Notes: generated by a model not told the origin, from the letters alone. A stretch of 64,000 bases of DNA from CAVOOW01 sp963697675 (GCA_963697675.1 CAVOOW010000001.1:1-64000), one strand, 5' to 3'; positions 24,825 through 34,522 are shown, counted from the stretch's first letter. Made by a program: numbers and translations.

Positions 24825-25574
24825 ATGTCGCGAAGCGCACGGGTCTACGCCGACTTCCTGGCGCCCCACCTATCGTCTCGAAGCCATCTGTTGGACGTGG
24901 GATGCGGGTCGGGCGAGCTGACTCTCGACCTGGCGGCCACGGTCGGTCAGGTGACGGGGGTCGACGTCGAGCTGGAAGAGATCGAGACCGCGAGGCGAGC
25001 CGCGACGCAGGCCGGAATCAGCAACGCGGACTTCCAGGTAGGAGACGCGTACTCCCTCGATCTCCCCAGCGATCACGTGGACGCGGTCCTCGCCCATTCA
25101 GTGCTCGAAGCGTTGGATCGCCCGACCGCGGCTGTGACCGAGATGAAACGGGTCCTCAAGCCGGGTGGGGTCCTCGCCGTGGCAAGCGTCGAGTACGCCG
25201 GACTCATCCTCGCCGGACCACACCACGACCTGACAAGCCGCTTCTACGCGATCCGCGAACGCCTCTGGCAGATCGACGGAGCCGACCCTTACCTCGGCCG
25301 CGAGCTTCGCGGCTTGCTTCTTGGCGCGGGATTCGCCGATGTGATCGCAACCACGAAATACATCAGCTACGGGACCGCCGACGCGGTCAACGAGTTTGGC
25401 GTCGGACGCGCTGACGACTGCATCGACGATTGGTACTCGACTTCAGCCGTACGGAACGGACTCGCCACTCAGGAGGAACTGGCGGCGATGCGGCGAGCCT
25501 GGCTCGAATGGTCCGTGTCGCCCGCCTCCTACGCTGCCTTTGCGTGGTGCCGGGCGCTTGGCTGGAAACCGTGA
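24825..25574 (+). CDS. Class I SAM-dependent methyltransferase (UbiE/COQ5-like)
   Basis: A 249-residue protein with the standard Rossmann methyltransferase motifs: HLLDVGCGSGELTLDLA (motif I, residues 21-37), VTGVDVELEEIE (motif II), FQVGDAYSLDLP, VDAVLAHSVLEALDRP (motif IV), and LKPGGVLAVASVEYAG (motif VI). The C-terminal half carries a helical substrate-binding cap. It most resembles quinone- or small-molecule methylases; the acceptor is unknown. A strong hairpin sits just before the start codon. Confidence 0.87.
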   Translation: MSRSARVYADFLAPHLSSRSHLLDVGCGSGELTLDLAATVGQVTGVDVELEEIETARRAATQAGISNADFQVGDAYSLDLPSDHVDAVLAHSVLEALDRPTAAVTEMKRVLKPGGVLAVASVEYAGLILAGPHHDLTSRFYAIRERLWQIDGADPYLGRELRGLLLGAGFADVIATTKYISYGTADAVNEFGVGRADDCIDDWYSTSAVRNGLATQEELAAMRRAWLEWSVSPASYAAFAWCRALGWKP

Positions 25575-25653
25575 TGGCGACCTCCGTCGCCTGGCCCAAT
25601 GACCGGCGATAACTCGTTGGACCTCCCACGACGCAGGCGGTCAACTGGGGGTC

Positions 25654-26049
25654 ATGACCTCCTACATCTCGCACACCACCATCGACTGCGCGAACGCCTA
25701 CGAACTCTCGGAGTGGTGGAAGCCGGTGCTCGGGTACGTCGATATCGAGGACGACCCCAACCTGCCGGGCCACGAGGAGTGCATGATCCGCGACCCCGAG
25801 ACCGGCCACCAGCTGCTGTTCATCGAGGTCCCGGAGGAGAAGGTCGTCAAGAACCGCATCCATCTCGATCTGCGACCCCGTGAGGGCACCCGCGACGAGG
25901 AGCTGGCGCGGCTGCTCGACCATGGCGCGACCGAAGTACTGGACACCCGTGGGAACTGGGGACCTGGCAGCGGCTGGATGGTGCTGGCCGATCCAGCAGG
26001 AAACGAGTTCTGCATTCTCCGCTCGGTGTCGGAGGACGCCGCCACGTGA
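25654..26049 (+). CDS. VOC (glyoxalase/bleomycin resistance) family protein
   Basis: A 131-residue protein covering two beta-alpha-beta-beta-beta modules. It opens with ISHTTIDCANAYELSEWWKP (first metal-ligand His position), has MIRDPETGHQLLFIEVPEEK, then RIHLDLRPREGTRDEELARL and ends with MVLADPAGNEFCILR, the standard closing motif with the metal-binding Glu. The pattern fits the glyoxalase-like domain found in many single-gene actinobacterial VOC proteins. The substrate is not predictable. It lies 79 bases after the methyltransferase on the same strand. Confidence 0.85.
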   Translation: MTSYISHTTIDCANAYELSEWWKPVLGYVDIEDDPNLPGHEECMIRDPETGHQLLFIEVPEEKVVKNRIHLDLRPREGTRDEELARLLDHGATEVLDTRGNWGPGSGWMVLADPAGNEFCILRSVSEDAAT

Positions 26050-26098
26050 CCAGAACCGCCCCAGTCGAGGCGTAGAGCTCGTCGCACCCGGAATCCGG

Positions 26099-26698
26099 CT
26101 ACTTCGCGACGGTGTACCGCACGTGAGTGGCGTATGGCGAGCTGTAGACCTTGACCACCTCGAGGTCGACGTCCCGGTCGAACCCGTCGAAGAGCCGCTT
26201 GCCCCCGCCCAGGATCACCGGTGCCGTCGAGATGACGAGCTCGTCGACCTGCCCGGCGGCCAGCGCCTCCCGGATCAGCTCGGCACCGCCGCCGATCGAG
26301 ACGTCGCCGGAGCCCGCGGCGGCGCGTGCCTGGGCCAGCGCTTGGTCGAGGCCGGAGACGAACGTGAAGCCTGCCTCCGGCGCGGGCTGGTCTTCGGTGC
26401 GGTGGGTGAGCACGAACAGTGGCCCGGGAAACGGATTGGTCCCTCCCCAGGCGCCCGCCGCGTCGTACATGCCGCGGCCGACGACGCCGGACGAGATCGT
26501 CGAGATCATCTCGTCGAAGAACTCCTTGTCGGGTCCGTGCATGGCGAACTCGTGGCCGCCGTCGTAGGTCCACGGGCCACCCATCACCCAGTAGTGCAGC
26601 CGTTCCCCGCCCTTGCCGAGCCCGTACTCCGGGCCGTCGTCTGGTCCGGTGACGTAGCCGTCGACCGAGGTCGTGATGGATGCGATGACCTTGCTCAT
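26099..26698 (-). CDS. Dihydrofolate reductase/RibD C-terminal family protein
   Basis: A 199-residue protein starting at ATG 26698 (MSKVIASITTSVDGYVTGPD), the typical opening of the RibD C-terminal domain family. Other markers are GGHEFAMHGPDKEFFDEMIS, GVVGRGMYDAAGAWGG, FVLTHRTEDQPAPEAGFTFV and DVSIGGGAELIREALAAGQV, in which the GGG loop binds NADPH. Members reduce a variety of small molecules and are not true folA enzymes. The longer open frame upstream has no motif. The gene is convergent with the VOC gene. Confidence 0.87.
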   Translation of the reverse strand: MSKVIASITTSVDGYVTGPDDGPEYGLGKGGERLHYWVMGGPWTYDGGHEFAMHGPDKEFFDEMISTISSGVVGRGMYDAAGAWGGTNPFPGPLFVLTHRTEDQPAPEAGFTFVSGLDQALAQARAAAGSGDVSIGGGAELIREALAAGQVDELVISTAPVILGGGKRLFDGFDRDVDLEVVKVYSSPYATHVRYTVAK

Positions 26699-26908
26699 GG
26701 TGCCTCCTCCGTTGGGTTTCCGGCAGGGTAGACCGGTCCCGGGACGAGAACTCATCTCGAAGTGACAGGCGAAAAGATCGCGCTGGTACGCGCGCATCAT
26801 CGCGGCTGAGGAGCGATCATTGAGCGCAGCGACCGACCTTTAGCCGGGAGCCAACACCTCGTGTAGCGTTCTGCCGGCGCAGGCTCGTACAAACGCTGAG
26901 GAGTTGCA

Positions 26909-27829
26909 ATGGGTGAGGGATCGCTGGAAACTCGGCCGCTCGGCCAAACCGGTCTGACCGTCACGCGTTTGGGCTTCGGCGCGATGGAGGTCCGCGGCGA
27001 GCGCATCTGGGACGGTCGACCCGTCACGGATGAGCAGGCTGCAACGATTCTGGAGGCGGTCGTCGACGTTGGCATCACGTTCATCGACACGGCGAACGAC
27101 TACGGACGCAGCGAGGCCTACCTCGGCCAGTTCCTGGCTGACCGGCGCGACCGATTCGCGTTGGCCACAAAGTGTGGCTGCACGATCGTCCCCGCTGGCG
27201 ACCATGACGAGACGCCGCACTCCTGGGATCGCGACCACCTGCTCGCCAACATCGACGACAGCCTGACCAAGCTGCGCACCGACCACGTCGACCTGCTCCA
27301 ACTGCACAACCCCGACGTGCGTGACGCCGAACAGCATCGAGTGGTCGACACCCTGCGCGAGATCAAGGAGTCAGGGAAGGCCACCCATATCGGCATCTCG
27401 GCCACCTCCCCGCACCTGGCGACTTACATCGAATGGGGTGTCTTCGAAGCCTTCCAGATTCCTTACTCTGCGATGGAGCGCCGCCACGAGAACCTCATCA
27501 CCGCGGCGCACGAGGCGGGAGCCGGGACCATCGTGCGCGGTGGCGTCGCCCGCGGGGAGCCCGGTCGTGGACTGGGAAGCGAGAATGCGTGGGCACTGTG
27601 GGAACGGGCCAACCTCGACGATCTCCTCGGCGAGGGAGAGAGCCGGACCGCCTGGCAACTGCGCTTCACCCTGAGTCACCCCGCCGTGGACACGATCATC
27701 GCCGGCACGTTGAACCCGAAACACCTTGCGGAAAACGTTGCTGCGGCGGAGGCAGGTCCGTTGCCCGACGACGTTTACGTGGAGGCCAAGCGCCGCCTCG
27801 ACAACGCTGGGGAGTCCCCGGAGCAGTAG
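26909..27829 (+). CDS. Aldo/keto reductase
   Basis: A 306-residue TIM-barrel oxidoreductase. It begins LGQTGLTVTRLGFGAMEVRG and has the catalytic tetrad in order: Asp and Tyr in FIDTANDYGRSE, Lys in ALATKCGC and His in DLLQLHNPD. The NADPH-binding end carries HPAVDTIIAGTLNPKHLAEN. The N-terminus after LGFGAM is shortened in the first loop relative to classic members. A GAGGAG site lies six bases before the ATG. It stands alone between divergent and convergent neighbours. Substrate unknown. Confidence 0.92.
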   Translation: MGEGSLETRPLGQTGLTVTRLGFGAMEVRGERIWDGRPVTDEQAATILEAVVDVGITFIDTANDYGRSEAYLGQFLADRRDRFALATKCGCTIVPAGDHDETPHSWDRDHLLANIDDSLTKLRTDHVDLLQLHNPDVRDAEQHRVVDTLREIKESGKATHIGISATSPHLATYIEWGVFEAFQIPYSAMERRHENLITAAHEAGAGTIVRGGVARGEPGRGLGSENAWALWERANLDDLLGEGESRTAWQLRFTLSHPAVDTIIAGTLNPKHLAENVAAAEAGPLPDDVYVEAKRRLDNAGESPEQ

Positions 27830-27889
27830 TCGTCCCGGCGGTTGCTCTCGTACGCCTTCGTCTTCGTCAACCCACTGACTCACGGGCGG

Positions 27890-28711
27890 CTATTCGCTGC
27901 TCTTGACCACTGCGCCCAGCACGCGCTGAACGGCAGCGACCGAGACAGCTTGGGCATCTTGGTAGACGTTGTGACCGGAGCCCTGCACCACCGTGGCGGT
28001 GCCGCGCGGGGCGAGCGTGGCGAACGCGGCTTGGTCGGCACCCCACAGCGCCTCCACCTTCTCGCTCCACACCTTTTCGGTGGCGTACACGGCGGGATCG
28101 TGCCGGAGGATCTCGAAGGGGATGTCCGGCCACGTCGTGACCTGCTCGGCCTGGTCGGCACTCGTGGTCCCGTCCCAATCGGGCCGGAACTCCTTGTCGT
28201 CGAACCTGCGGGCGAAGGAGGCGACTGTGGGATCGAACAGCACGACGCCGGCGACATCGGCTGGGTGCTCGCCGACATAGAGGCGGGTCGTGAGGCCGGC
28301 GATGCTATGGCCGACCAATATCACCGGCCGCGGCACTTTGGCGGCGGTCAGCGTGCCGTCGAGCGAGGATGCGGCCCGGGCTGCGGTCATCATCGGTGCG
28401 CCGGTGGAACGGCCCACGCCGGGGTAGTCCCACGCGCAGGTCCGGACATCGGGCCCGAGGGCGGCGCGGAGCTTGGCCCAGGTCGTCGTTGTGAAGCCTC
28501 GGCCGCCGAGGAAGACCAGCGTCGGCGACCCGGCACCCTGGCACTGCAGGTGCGCTGTCTCGCCGTCGACTTGGTAGAGATCGCCGGCTTGGGCGGGCGG
28601 GTCAGCCGAGGAGCCACCGCACCCGGCTAGCAGGACGACGGAGAGCAACGCCACCGACAGCAGGCTGGCCGCCCGACGAGGGCCACGCCGCCCGACCAGG
28701 TTCGATCTCAC
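27890..28711 (-). CDS. Lipoprotein alpha/beta hydrolase
   Basis: A 273-residue protein. The GTG at 28711 overlaps the stop of the M23 gene (GTGA) and is the best start. A basic N-terminus and hydrophobic core lead to the lipobox LLAGCGGSS, so it is probably lipid-anchored. The hydrolase part has a glycine oxyanion region (FLGGRGFTTTTWAKL), WDYPGVGRSTG, the nucleophile elbow VGHSIAGLT and the catalytic His in VQGSGHNVYQDA. Exported hydrolases of this type act on esters outside the membrane. Coupling to the M23 peptidase suggests a shared envelope role. Confidence 0.82.
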   Translation of the reverse strand: MRSNLVGRRGPRRAASLLSVALLSVVLLAGCGGSSADPPAQAGDLYQVDGETAHLQCQGAGSPTLVFLGGRGFTTTTWAKLRAALGPDVRTCAWDYPGVGRSTGAPMMTAARAASSLDGTLTAAKVPRPVILVGHSIAGLTTRLYVGEHPADVAGVVLFDPTVASFARRFDDKEFRPDWDGTTSADQAEQVTTWPDIPFEILRHDPAVYATEKVWSEKVEALWGADQAAFATLAPRGTATVVQGSGHNVYQDAQAVSVAAVQRVLGAVVKSSE

Positions 28712-30183
28712 TGCGCGAGTGCTCGGACGAGGTCGCCGGTGCGGATTGCGCGGCTGTCGCCCCCGGGCCACGCGCCGCCTCGGGTGATGTGGAGGTTGCG
28801 GAACACCATGGGGTATGTGCGCTCGGCGTCTGCGCCGGCCGGGGAGTCCTGTACCTGCAGGTGCAGGTGCGGCTGGTTCGAGTGGCCGTTGTTCCCGACT
28901 GCTGCGAGCGGCTGACCCTGACGAACGATGTCGCCGACGCGCACGGTGACGCTGCCTTGCTCGAGGTGGGCGAGCGACACGTAGCGGCCACCACCGATGT
29001 TCATCAGCAGGTGGTTGGCGTGGTCACCGTTGGTGCCGGGCGGATTGTCGGCGTATGAGTCGGTCACCTCGACGATCCGCCCGTCGGCAGGTGCCAGCAC
29101 TGACCGCCCGAAGCCGGCATAGCTGCTGAGAGGGGCACCATTTCCTCCGGTGTGGGTTCGCCCGTTGACGCCGAGACGGACGAAGTCGACAGCGTTGCTC
29201 TCGTTCGGGGAGTGACCGTTGAGCAGGACGCTGCGTCCTCCGTTGAGCACGAACCACTCGCCAGCCAGTGGCGAGTCGAGCACGACCGCATCGGGCGGAG
29301 AGCTGTTGATGTGGACGAGCTGGAGCGCGAGGTAGCCCGACAGCAGGGCGACGACCAGGTTGGTGGCCACGTACACGCGGCGGCGCGGCACCACGGCCAG
29401 TCCTGCCATCAGGACCAGACCGGCTGCGAAGACCGCGACCACGGCATCGAACTGTGACACGGTCAAAGAGAACCCGATCCGCGCAAAGTGCACGCCCCCT
29501 GCGGCCAGGACTGCACCGACGAGACCGCAGCACAGCCAGATGTTGAGCCCCTGCAGCAAGTGGGGCCGCAGCTCCGGGCGCAGCGGGTGGTGAAGCAGAC
29601 CGAACTCGACCTGCCCCCGGCGAGCGGCTCGTGCTCGCGACGCCGCCAGCACGAGCGGTACGACGACACACACCGTCGTCAGCTCGTTGAAGCTCTGCCC
29701 ATACGCGTAGTGGAGGTCGACGAAGACCACGAGTCCCCAGAGGGCCAGGATCAGGCTGCGCTTGGTGACCACGATCGTGCGCGGCGCGGCATCGTTGGCC
29801 GTGGTCTGGAGCGCGAGCGGCAGGGTCATCAGCGCACCGGCGATCAACAAGAGCGTCGACTCGGTGAGATCGAGGTGCCAGAGCCAGAACCAGGCGAAGG
29901 CCGCCGACATGACTGCGGCCAGCCCGAGATTCCGCGGGGTAAGGCTGACCGACCGCCGTGTCTCCACCTCGTCGGAATCGGTGCTGAAGGCGAGCAGCAG
30001 TCCGGACGGGATCAGCCCGTCGAGCCCGAGCACGAGCAGCGCAGCGACGAACACGACGACGGAAAGGACGATCAGAACCAACCTGCGTCGGCGCTCGGCC
30101 TGTCCGGTTCGCGGGGGCCGCAGAGCGTCGTGGTCGCCGCTGAGGGGGTGGGAAACGACGGAGTGCGTCACGGGGATGTCCAT
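28708..30183 (-). CDS. Multi-helix membrane protein with C-terminal M23 peptidase domain
   Basis: A 491-residue protein. Residues 33-300 contain about eight hydrophobic helices (RLVLIVLSVVVFVAALLVLG, AAVMSAAFAWFWLW, LILALWGLVVFVDL, VVAVFAAGLVLMAGLAVVP). Residues 330-480 are an M23/LasA-like domain with SNAVDF for the first metal-site Asp, YVSLAHLEQGSVTVRVGDIV and the metal-binding pair in QPHLHLQV. The usual first His is Asn in NESNAVDF, so peptidase activity is uncertain. It likely sits in the membrane with the domain outside, acting on or binding peptidoglycan. It is coupled to the downstream lipoprotein hydrolase. Confidence 0.8.
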   Translation of the reverse strand: MDIPVTHSVVSHPLSGDHDALRPPRTGQAERRRRLVLIVLSVVVFVAALLVLGLDGLIPSGLLLAFSTDSDEVETRRSVSLTPRNLGLAAVMSAAFAWFWLWHLDLTESTLLLIAGALMTLPLALQTTANDAAPRTIVVTKRSLILALWGLVVFVDLHYAYGQSFNELTTVCVVVPLVLAASRARAARRGQVEFGLLHHPLRPELRPHLLQGLNIWLCCGLVGAVLAAGGVHFARIGFSLTVSQFDAVVAVFAAGLVLMAGLAVVPRRRVYVATNLVVALLSGYLALQLVHINSSPPDAVVLDSPLAGEWFVLNGGRSVLLNGHSPNESNAVDFVRLGVNGRTHTGGNGAPLSSYAGFGRSVLAPADGRIVEVTDSYADNPPGTNGDHANHLLMNIGGGRYVSLAHLEQGSVTVRVGDIVRQGQPLAAVGNNGHSNQPHLHLQVQDSPAGADAERTYPMVFRNLHITRGGAWPGGDSRAIRTGDLVRALAQ

Positions 30184-30294
30184 CTGATCGACCTCATGAC
30201 CTCAGCGTGTGGCCACGGCCCAGGAGTCACAAGGACACGTTGTTGACGATGCCAGCCATCCACGGCGGGCCTACGCTGCACGCATGGACACCCG

Positions 30295-31257
30295 GTGAAC
30301 GACCCTCTGGTCGTGATCGTGACCTTCGACTCGGCGCAGATCCTCGACGTCACCGGGCCCCTGGAGGTGTTCTCCAGCGCCTCACGGTTCGTGCCTGGCG
30401 TGCGTTACCGGACCGAGGTGGTCAGCGCCAGGGGCGGTCCGGTGGTCGCCAGCTGCGGACTGGAGTTCGCGTCGTCTCCTATTTCGGAGGTGTGTGCTCC
30501 CATCGACACGCTGGTGGTCGCTGGCGGCACCGGTATGTACGACGCGGTTGCCGACGACCTGCTGCTTCACCATGTACGCAGGCTCGCCGGCGGTGCCCGC
30601 CGGGTCACCTCTGTGTGCTCCGGCGCTTTCGTACTCGCCGCGTCGGGCCTGCTGGACGGGCGGCGAGCCACCACTCACTGGGCAGCATGCGACCTGCTCG
30701 GCACCAGCTACTCGGAAGTCACCGTGGACCCCGACGCTATCTACGTCCACGACGGGAACGTGTGGACCTCGGCAGGCGTGACCGCCGGCATCGACCTGAC
30801 GCTCGCGCTGGTCGCCGACGACCACGGGCACCGGGCCGCCGCCACGGTGGCGCGGCACCTGGTCGTCTACCTTCAGCGTTCCGGCGGCCAAGCCCAGTTC
30901 TCCGCCGTGATGGCCGGTCAAGCCGCCGACACCCAGCCCGTCCGCGACCTGCTGTCCTGGCTGCGCGACAACCTCGATGCCGATCTGTCACTGGCCGCAC
31001 TGGCCCGGCAGATCAGCCTGTCCGAACGCCAGTTCACCCGCGTGTTCAAGGCGGAGGTCGGCACCACAGCAGCCGACCACGTGGAAGCCGTCCGCCTCGA
31101 GACCGCGTGCCGCCTGCTGGAGACCACGAACAGGTCGATTGAGCAGGTCGCCAAGAGCTGCGGCTTCGGCACCCCCGAAACCATGAACCGCACCTTCCGC
31201 CGCCGGCTCAACACCACACCCGGAGACCACCGTCACCACTTCAGCGGCAACACCTGA
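30295..31257 (+). CDS. GlxA-family AraC-type regulator with DJ-1/PfpI domain
   Basis: A 320-residue protein. Residues 1-185 are a DJ-1/PfpI amidotransferase-like domain (VVIVTFDSAQILDVTGPLEV, DTLVVAGGTGMYDA, TSVCSGAFVLAASGLLDG with the elbow Cys, then RATTHWAACDLL). Residues 215-312 carry two AraC helix-turn-helices (LSLAALARQISLSERQFTRV, and SIEQVAKSCGFGTPETMNRT). Members sense small metabolites such as carnitine or choline derivatives and activate nearby operons. The start is GTG. The convergent alpha/beta hydrolase at 31273 is the nearest possible target. Confidence 0.9.
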   Translation: MNDPLVVIVTFDSAQILDVTGPLEVFSSASRFVPGVRYRTEVVSARGGPVVASCGLEFASSPISEVCAPIDTLVVAGGTGMYDAVADDLLLHHVRRLAGGARRVTSVCSGAFVLAASGLLDGRRATTHWAACDLLGTSYSEVTVDPDAIYVHDGNVWTSAGVTAGIDLTLALVADDHGHRAAATVARHLVVYLQRSGGQAQFSAVMAGQAADTQPVRDLLSWLRDNLDADLSLAALARQISLSERQFTRVFKAEVGTTAADHVEAVRLETACRLLETTNRSIEQVAKSCGFGTPETMNRTFRRRLNTTPGDHRHHFSGNT

Positions 31258-31272
31258 CTTTGTCTGCGCTGG

Positions 31273-32004
31273 TCAGCCGGCGGCGGCTGTCGCCTCGACG
31301 GCCTGCAGGATGAGTTGGGTCGCGGCCTCGGGCTGGGACACGAACGAGACGTGCGAAGCCGGGACCTCCACGATCGTCGCGTTCGCGCGCTCGGCCATGA
31401 ACCGCTGGAGCGCCGGCGGGATCGCCTTGTCCTCGGTACCGAGCAGATACCAGCACGGCAGCGTGTTCCACGCCGGCGGGGCCGACGGCGTGGCTGCGAA
31501 CGCGGCGGCGGCGTAGGGCCGCTGCGCCGCGGCCATCACTGCGGCCGTCTCAGGATCGACGTCGGCGGCGAAGGCTTCGCGGAACGCCTCGGGGGCGAGG
31601 TAGAGGTCGGTGCCCTCGCTCCCGTCGGGGTTGGTGAACGGAACGGGCCTGATCGATGGCCCCACCAGGCTGCCTTCGAACTTCTCGAGGAGCTGCTGCT
31701 GGCTCTCGCCCACGTCGCACATCCAGCCGTTGAGGTAGACGAGCGCCCGGACCTGCTCGTTGCCGATCGCGGCGATGGAGATCACGTTGCCGCCGTAGGA
31801 GTGGCCGACGAGCACGATCGGACCGCTCAGGGTCCGCAGGAACTCGGCCAGGTAGGCGGCGTCGCCAGCGAGATCGCGAAGCGGGTTGCCGAACCCGATG
31901 ACGGAATACCCGCGGTCCCGCAGGGCACGGATCTCGGCGTCGAAGCCCGTCGCGTCGGCCCAGGCACCGTGGACCAGGACGATCGTCGGAGTCTCAGCAG
32001 CCAT
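31273..32004 (-). CDS. Alpha/beta hydrolase
   Basis: A 243-residue enzyme starting at ATG 32004 (MAAETPTIVLVHGAWADATG) with the HG oxyanion motif. The nucleophile elbow is VGHSYGGNV, the acid lies in YLLGTEDKAIPPALQRF and the His in VEVPASHVSFVSQPE. The whole matches the EstC-like/salicylate-esterase-like class common in actinobacteria and proteobacteria. The open frame runs further upstream but the ATG begins the fold. It ends 16 bases from the GlxA-type regulator's stop in convergent orientation. Confidence 0.9.
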   Translation of the reverse strand: MAAETPTIVLVHGAWADATGFDAEIRALRDRGYSVIGFGNPLRDLAGDAAYLAEFLRTLSGPIVLVGHSYGGNVISIAAIGNEQVRALVYLNGWMCDVGESQQQLLEKFEGSLVGPSIRPVPFTNPDGSEGTDLYLAPEAFREAFAADVDPETAAVMAAAQRPYAAAAFAATPSAPPAWNTLPCWYLLGTEDKAIPPALQRFMAERANATIVEVPASHVSFVSQPEAATQLILQAVEATAAAG

Positions 32005-32142
32005 TCTCGTCACCTCTCCTATGTTGACGGTTTGCCGATGCCGCGAATGTAGTCCGATGGACGTGCCCGGCCAAGGCACCGGCAGACTCAGTGAGCCGAC
32101 TTGCGAAGTCTCGGCCGCGCGATGCTGCCACTGGCCTCTGCT

Positions 32143-33273
32143 TCAGTGGTGCGCGGCCCGGTGCTGTGCGAGCACGTCGAGGCCGAAGTCGGACTCGGGG
32201 TCGCGCCAGACCGAGTGTGCGTGGTTGGCGCCGCGCTGAGTGTTGTCCCACTCGATGAGCAGCCGCGGCCCCTGGAGCCGGTAGTAGTGCGCAAGCCCGG
32301 GACCTGTCGGTCCGGCCCAGGCGAAGTGGACGGCGTCAAGCGCGGAGTCGTCGTACGAGGCAAGGGGCGAGGCGCTGTCCGGAACCCGGTCGAAGTAGGT
32401 GCCGAGCAGCGCCCGCAGGAGCTCGCGTTGGGTGCTGTCGAGGTCGCGACCGGCGATGCCCTTGGGCGTTGCGGTGTAGTGGATGGTGCGGTGGTCATCA
32501 GGCGTGAGTCCGGCCTCCTTGTCGATCGCGTCGCTGAGAGATTGCAGCTTGGCCTGCTCGGTGGGGTCGGGAAACCGCTCACGCCAGATGCCTGCCATCG
32601 GGATGACCTGGTCGCCCTCCGCGACGGCGGTGCGGTTGCCGGTGACCAGGTCCGACGGTGCCTTGTCCAGCAGGACGGCCCGCGAGGCAAGCTCGACGGG
32701 AAGGGAGAGCACCAGCTCGCGCGCGAGGTCCTCGACGCGGGCGAGCGGCCGGTTGACCGCGCTGCCGAGAAGGGGGCTGGACGCCGGGTCAGCGCCCATG
32801 AAGCACGGAGTTGTGGCGACGAGCTCGCCGTCGACAACGAGGTTGTTGAGCGAGACATGGTGCCCACCGAACCGCCACCCCCAAGCGGCCCCGTCCGGGT
32901 CACCGAAGACGCGGAGGTAGTACAGCCCCGGGTCGCGCCCGCGCTCGCGGTCGAACCGGGTCGCGAACCCCTCGAGGCGGTCGAGTACGTTCTCCAGCCC
33001 CATGGCGGTCGCGACGGTGACATAGCCGGCCATGGACAGTCCCGTGGCAACCAGCTTCATCGCGGCCCGCTGCTGCGCCGGCCGCTGCTGGTGCACGGTC
33101 AGGCCACCGTGATCGGTGGGCGTGTAGAACCATCGCCGGCGCTCGGCGTCGATGCGGTCGTCGTACGCCGGCACCGCGCCGTTCGCTACTGCTCGCTGGT
33201 CGTCGGTCAACGAAGCCAGCCAGGCGCTAGCCGCCTCGACCATCTCCAGTGCGGTCTGACGGCGCGGGGTCAT
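32143..33273 (-). CDS. DUF3500 family protein
   Basis: A 376-residue protein with the features of DUF3500: LASLTDDQRAVANGAVPAYD at the start, then RRWFYTPTDHGGLTVHQQRP, GWRFGGHHVSLNNLVVDGEL, ATTPCFMGADPAS and, near the end, FAWAGPTGPGLAHYYRLQGP with LLIEWDNTQRGANHAHSVWR. No signal peptide is seen, although many relatives are exported. The biochemical function of the family is not known; conserved His and Trp residues suggest an enzyme. It is divergent from the DUF4037 gene. Confidence 0.88.
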   Translation of the reverse strand: MTPRRQTALEMVEAASAWLASLTDDQRAVANGAVPAYDDRIDAERRRWFYTPTDHGGLTVHQQRPAQQRAAMKLVATGLSMAGYVTVATAMGLENVLDRLEGFATRFDRERGRDPGLYYLRVFGDPDGAAWGWRFGGHHVSLNNLVVDGELVATTPCFMGADPASSPLLGSAVNRPLARVEDLARELVLSLPVELASRAVLLDKAPSDLVTGNRTAVAEGDQVIPMAGIWRERFPDPTEQAKLQSLSDAIDKEAGLTPDDHRTIHYTATPKGIAGRDLDSTQRELLRALLGTYFDRVPDSASPLASYDDSALDAVHFAWAGPTGPGLAHYYRLQGPRLLIEWDNTQRGANHAHSVWRDPESDFGLDVLAQHRAAHH

Positions 33274-33376
33274 GTGGCCCAGCGTCGCTCACCTGACGAC
33301 ACCCTGTCCAAGGGTGGCCAAGACGACGTGGGCGGAGTGTCGGGCGGACCGCAGACTTTTGGAGGAGTCTGCTCTG

Positions 33377-34387
33377 GTGTCTGCGTTCATCTCCGGCCAG
33401 GAACTGAGCCGGCTGTTCTACGAGGAGGCGGTCCGGCCCATCTTGGACGCTAGGTTTCCCGGCGTCCGACACAGTGCGGCCCTTCTCGGCCGTGGCTCGG
33501 AGGTTCTCGGTTTCGACGATGAGATGTCCACGGACCACGACTGGAACCCGCGCGTACTGCTCTTCCTGCGAGAAGACGACCATGCCCGGCTGGGTGAGGC
33601 CATCGGGGAGGCCCTGAGTCAGCAGCTGCCGCCTCGTTTCGCGGACCAGGCAACCGACTACGCGATCCTGACGTTGCGAAGCTACGTACTCGAACACCTG
33701 GATTTCGACATCGACGGCGAGATCGAGGCGCGCGACTGGCTCACTTTCCCCGAACAGCGGCTCCGCATGGTCACCGCCGGCGCGGTCCATCACGATGATG
33801 TCGGTCTGCGCGCGGTCCGCGAACGCCTGGCCTACTACCCGCACGACGTGTGGCTCTATCTGCTGGTCGCCGGCTGGTGGCGTGTCCACCCAGAAGTCAA
33901 CCTGGTGGGGCGAGTCGGTTCGGTGGGAGACGAGCTCGGATCGGCGCTCATGTGTGCAGGACTGGTGCATGAGCTGATGCGGCTGTGCTTCCTCATGGAA
34001 CGGCAGTACGCGCCCTATTCGAAGTGGTTCGGGACGGCATTCTCCCGGTTGGCGTGTGCCGACACACTGTCGCCGATCTTGTCGAAAGCCGTCGGCGCGG
34101 CGACGTGGCAGGACCGCGAGGAGGCCCTTGTGACGGCGTACGAGGCGGTGGCGGCCATGCACAACGCGCTGCACCTCACTGCGCCCGTTGCGACCGAGAT
34201 CCTGCAGATGTGGGACCGTCCGTTCAAGGTCCTCTGGGGCGACTTTCCGGGCGCGCTCGCTGCGCAGATCCAGGCCCCGGCCGTGCGGCGCATTGCCGAA
34301 CAGTGGCCCATCGGCGGTCCCGACCAGTTCAGGGACCTGCTCTGGGACCCCCGTCACCACAGACTGCTGCGGCGCATGTACGAGTAA
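33377..34387 (+). CDS. DUF4037 nucleotidyltransferase-like protein
   Basis: A 336-residue protein starting at GTG 33377 with GGAGGAG ahead. The N-terminal part has the nucleotidyltransferase-like strand and metal motif AALLGRGSEVLGFDDEMSTD followed by HDWNPRVLLFL. The DUF4037 domain lies at about 120-220 (AVRERLAYYPHDVWLYLLVA, LVGRVGSVGDELGSALMCAG), and a helical C-terminus follows. Relatives belong to the DNA polymerase-beta-like superfamily and may modify small molecules or proteins; no specific substrate is known. The longer open frame upstream lacks a ribosome site. Confidence 0.85.
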   Translation: MSAFISGQELSRLFYEEAVRPILDARFPGVRHSAALLGRGSEVLGFDDEMSTDHDWNPRVLLFLREDDHARLGEAIGEALSQQLPPRFADQATDYAILTLRSYVLEHLDFDIDGEIEARDWLTFPEQRLRMVTAGAVHHDDVGLRAVRERLAYYPHDVWLYLLVAGWWRVHPEVNLVGRVGSVGDELGSALMCAGLVHELMRLCFLMERQYAPYSKWFGTAFSRLACADTLSPILSKAVGAATWQDREEALVTAYEAVAAMHNALHLTAPVATEILQMWDRPFKVLWGDFPGALAAQIQAPAVRRIAEQWPIGGPDQFRDLLWDPRHHRLLRRMYE

Positions 34388-34522
34388 GCCCGAACACGAT
34401 CGCGCATGTCACAGTAGGCGACTGCCCAGAGTCGCCGACAACGTCGAGGGCGGGGGGCCCTAGAGTTCTGCAGCGTCTCTATCGGGGCGCATCGATGCAC
34501 CACGGAATTCGGTTGAGGAGAC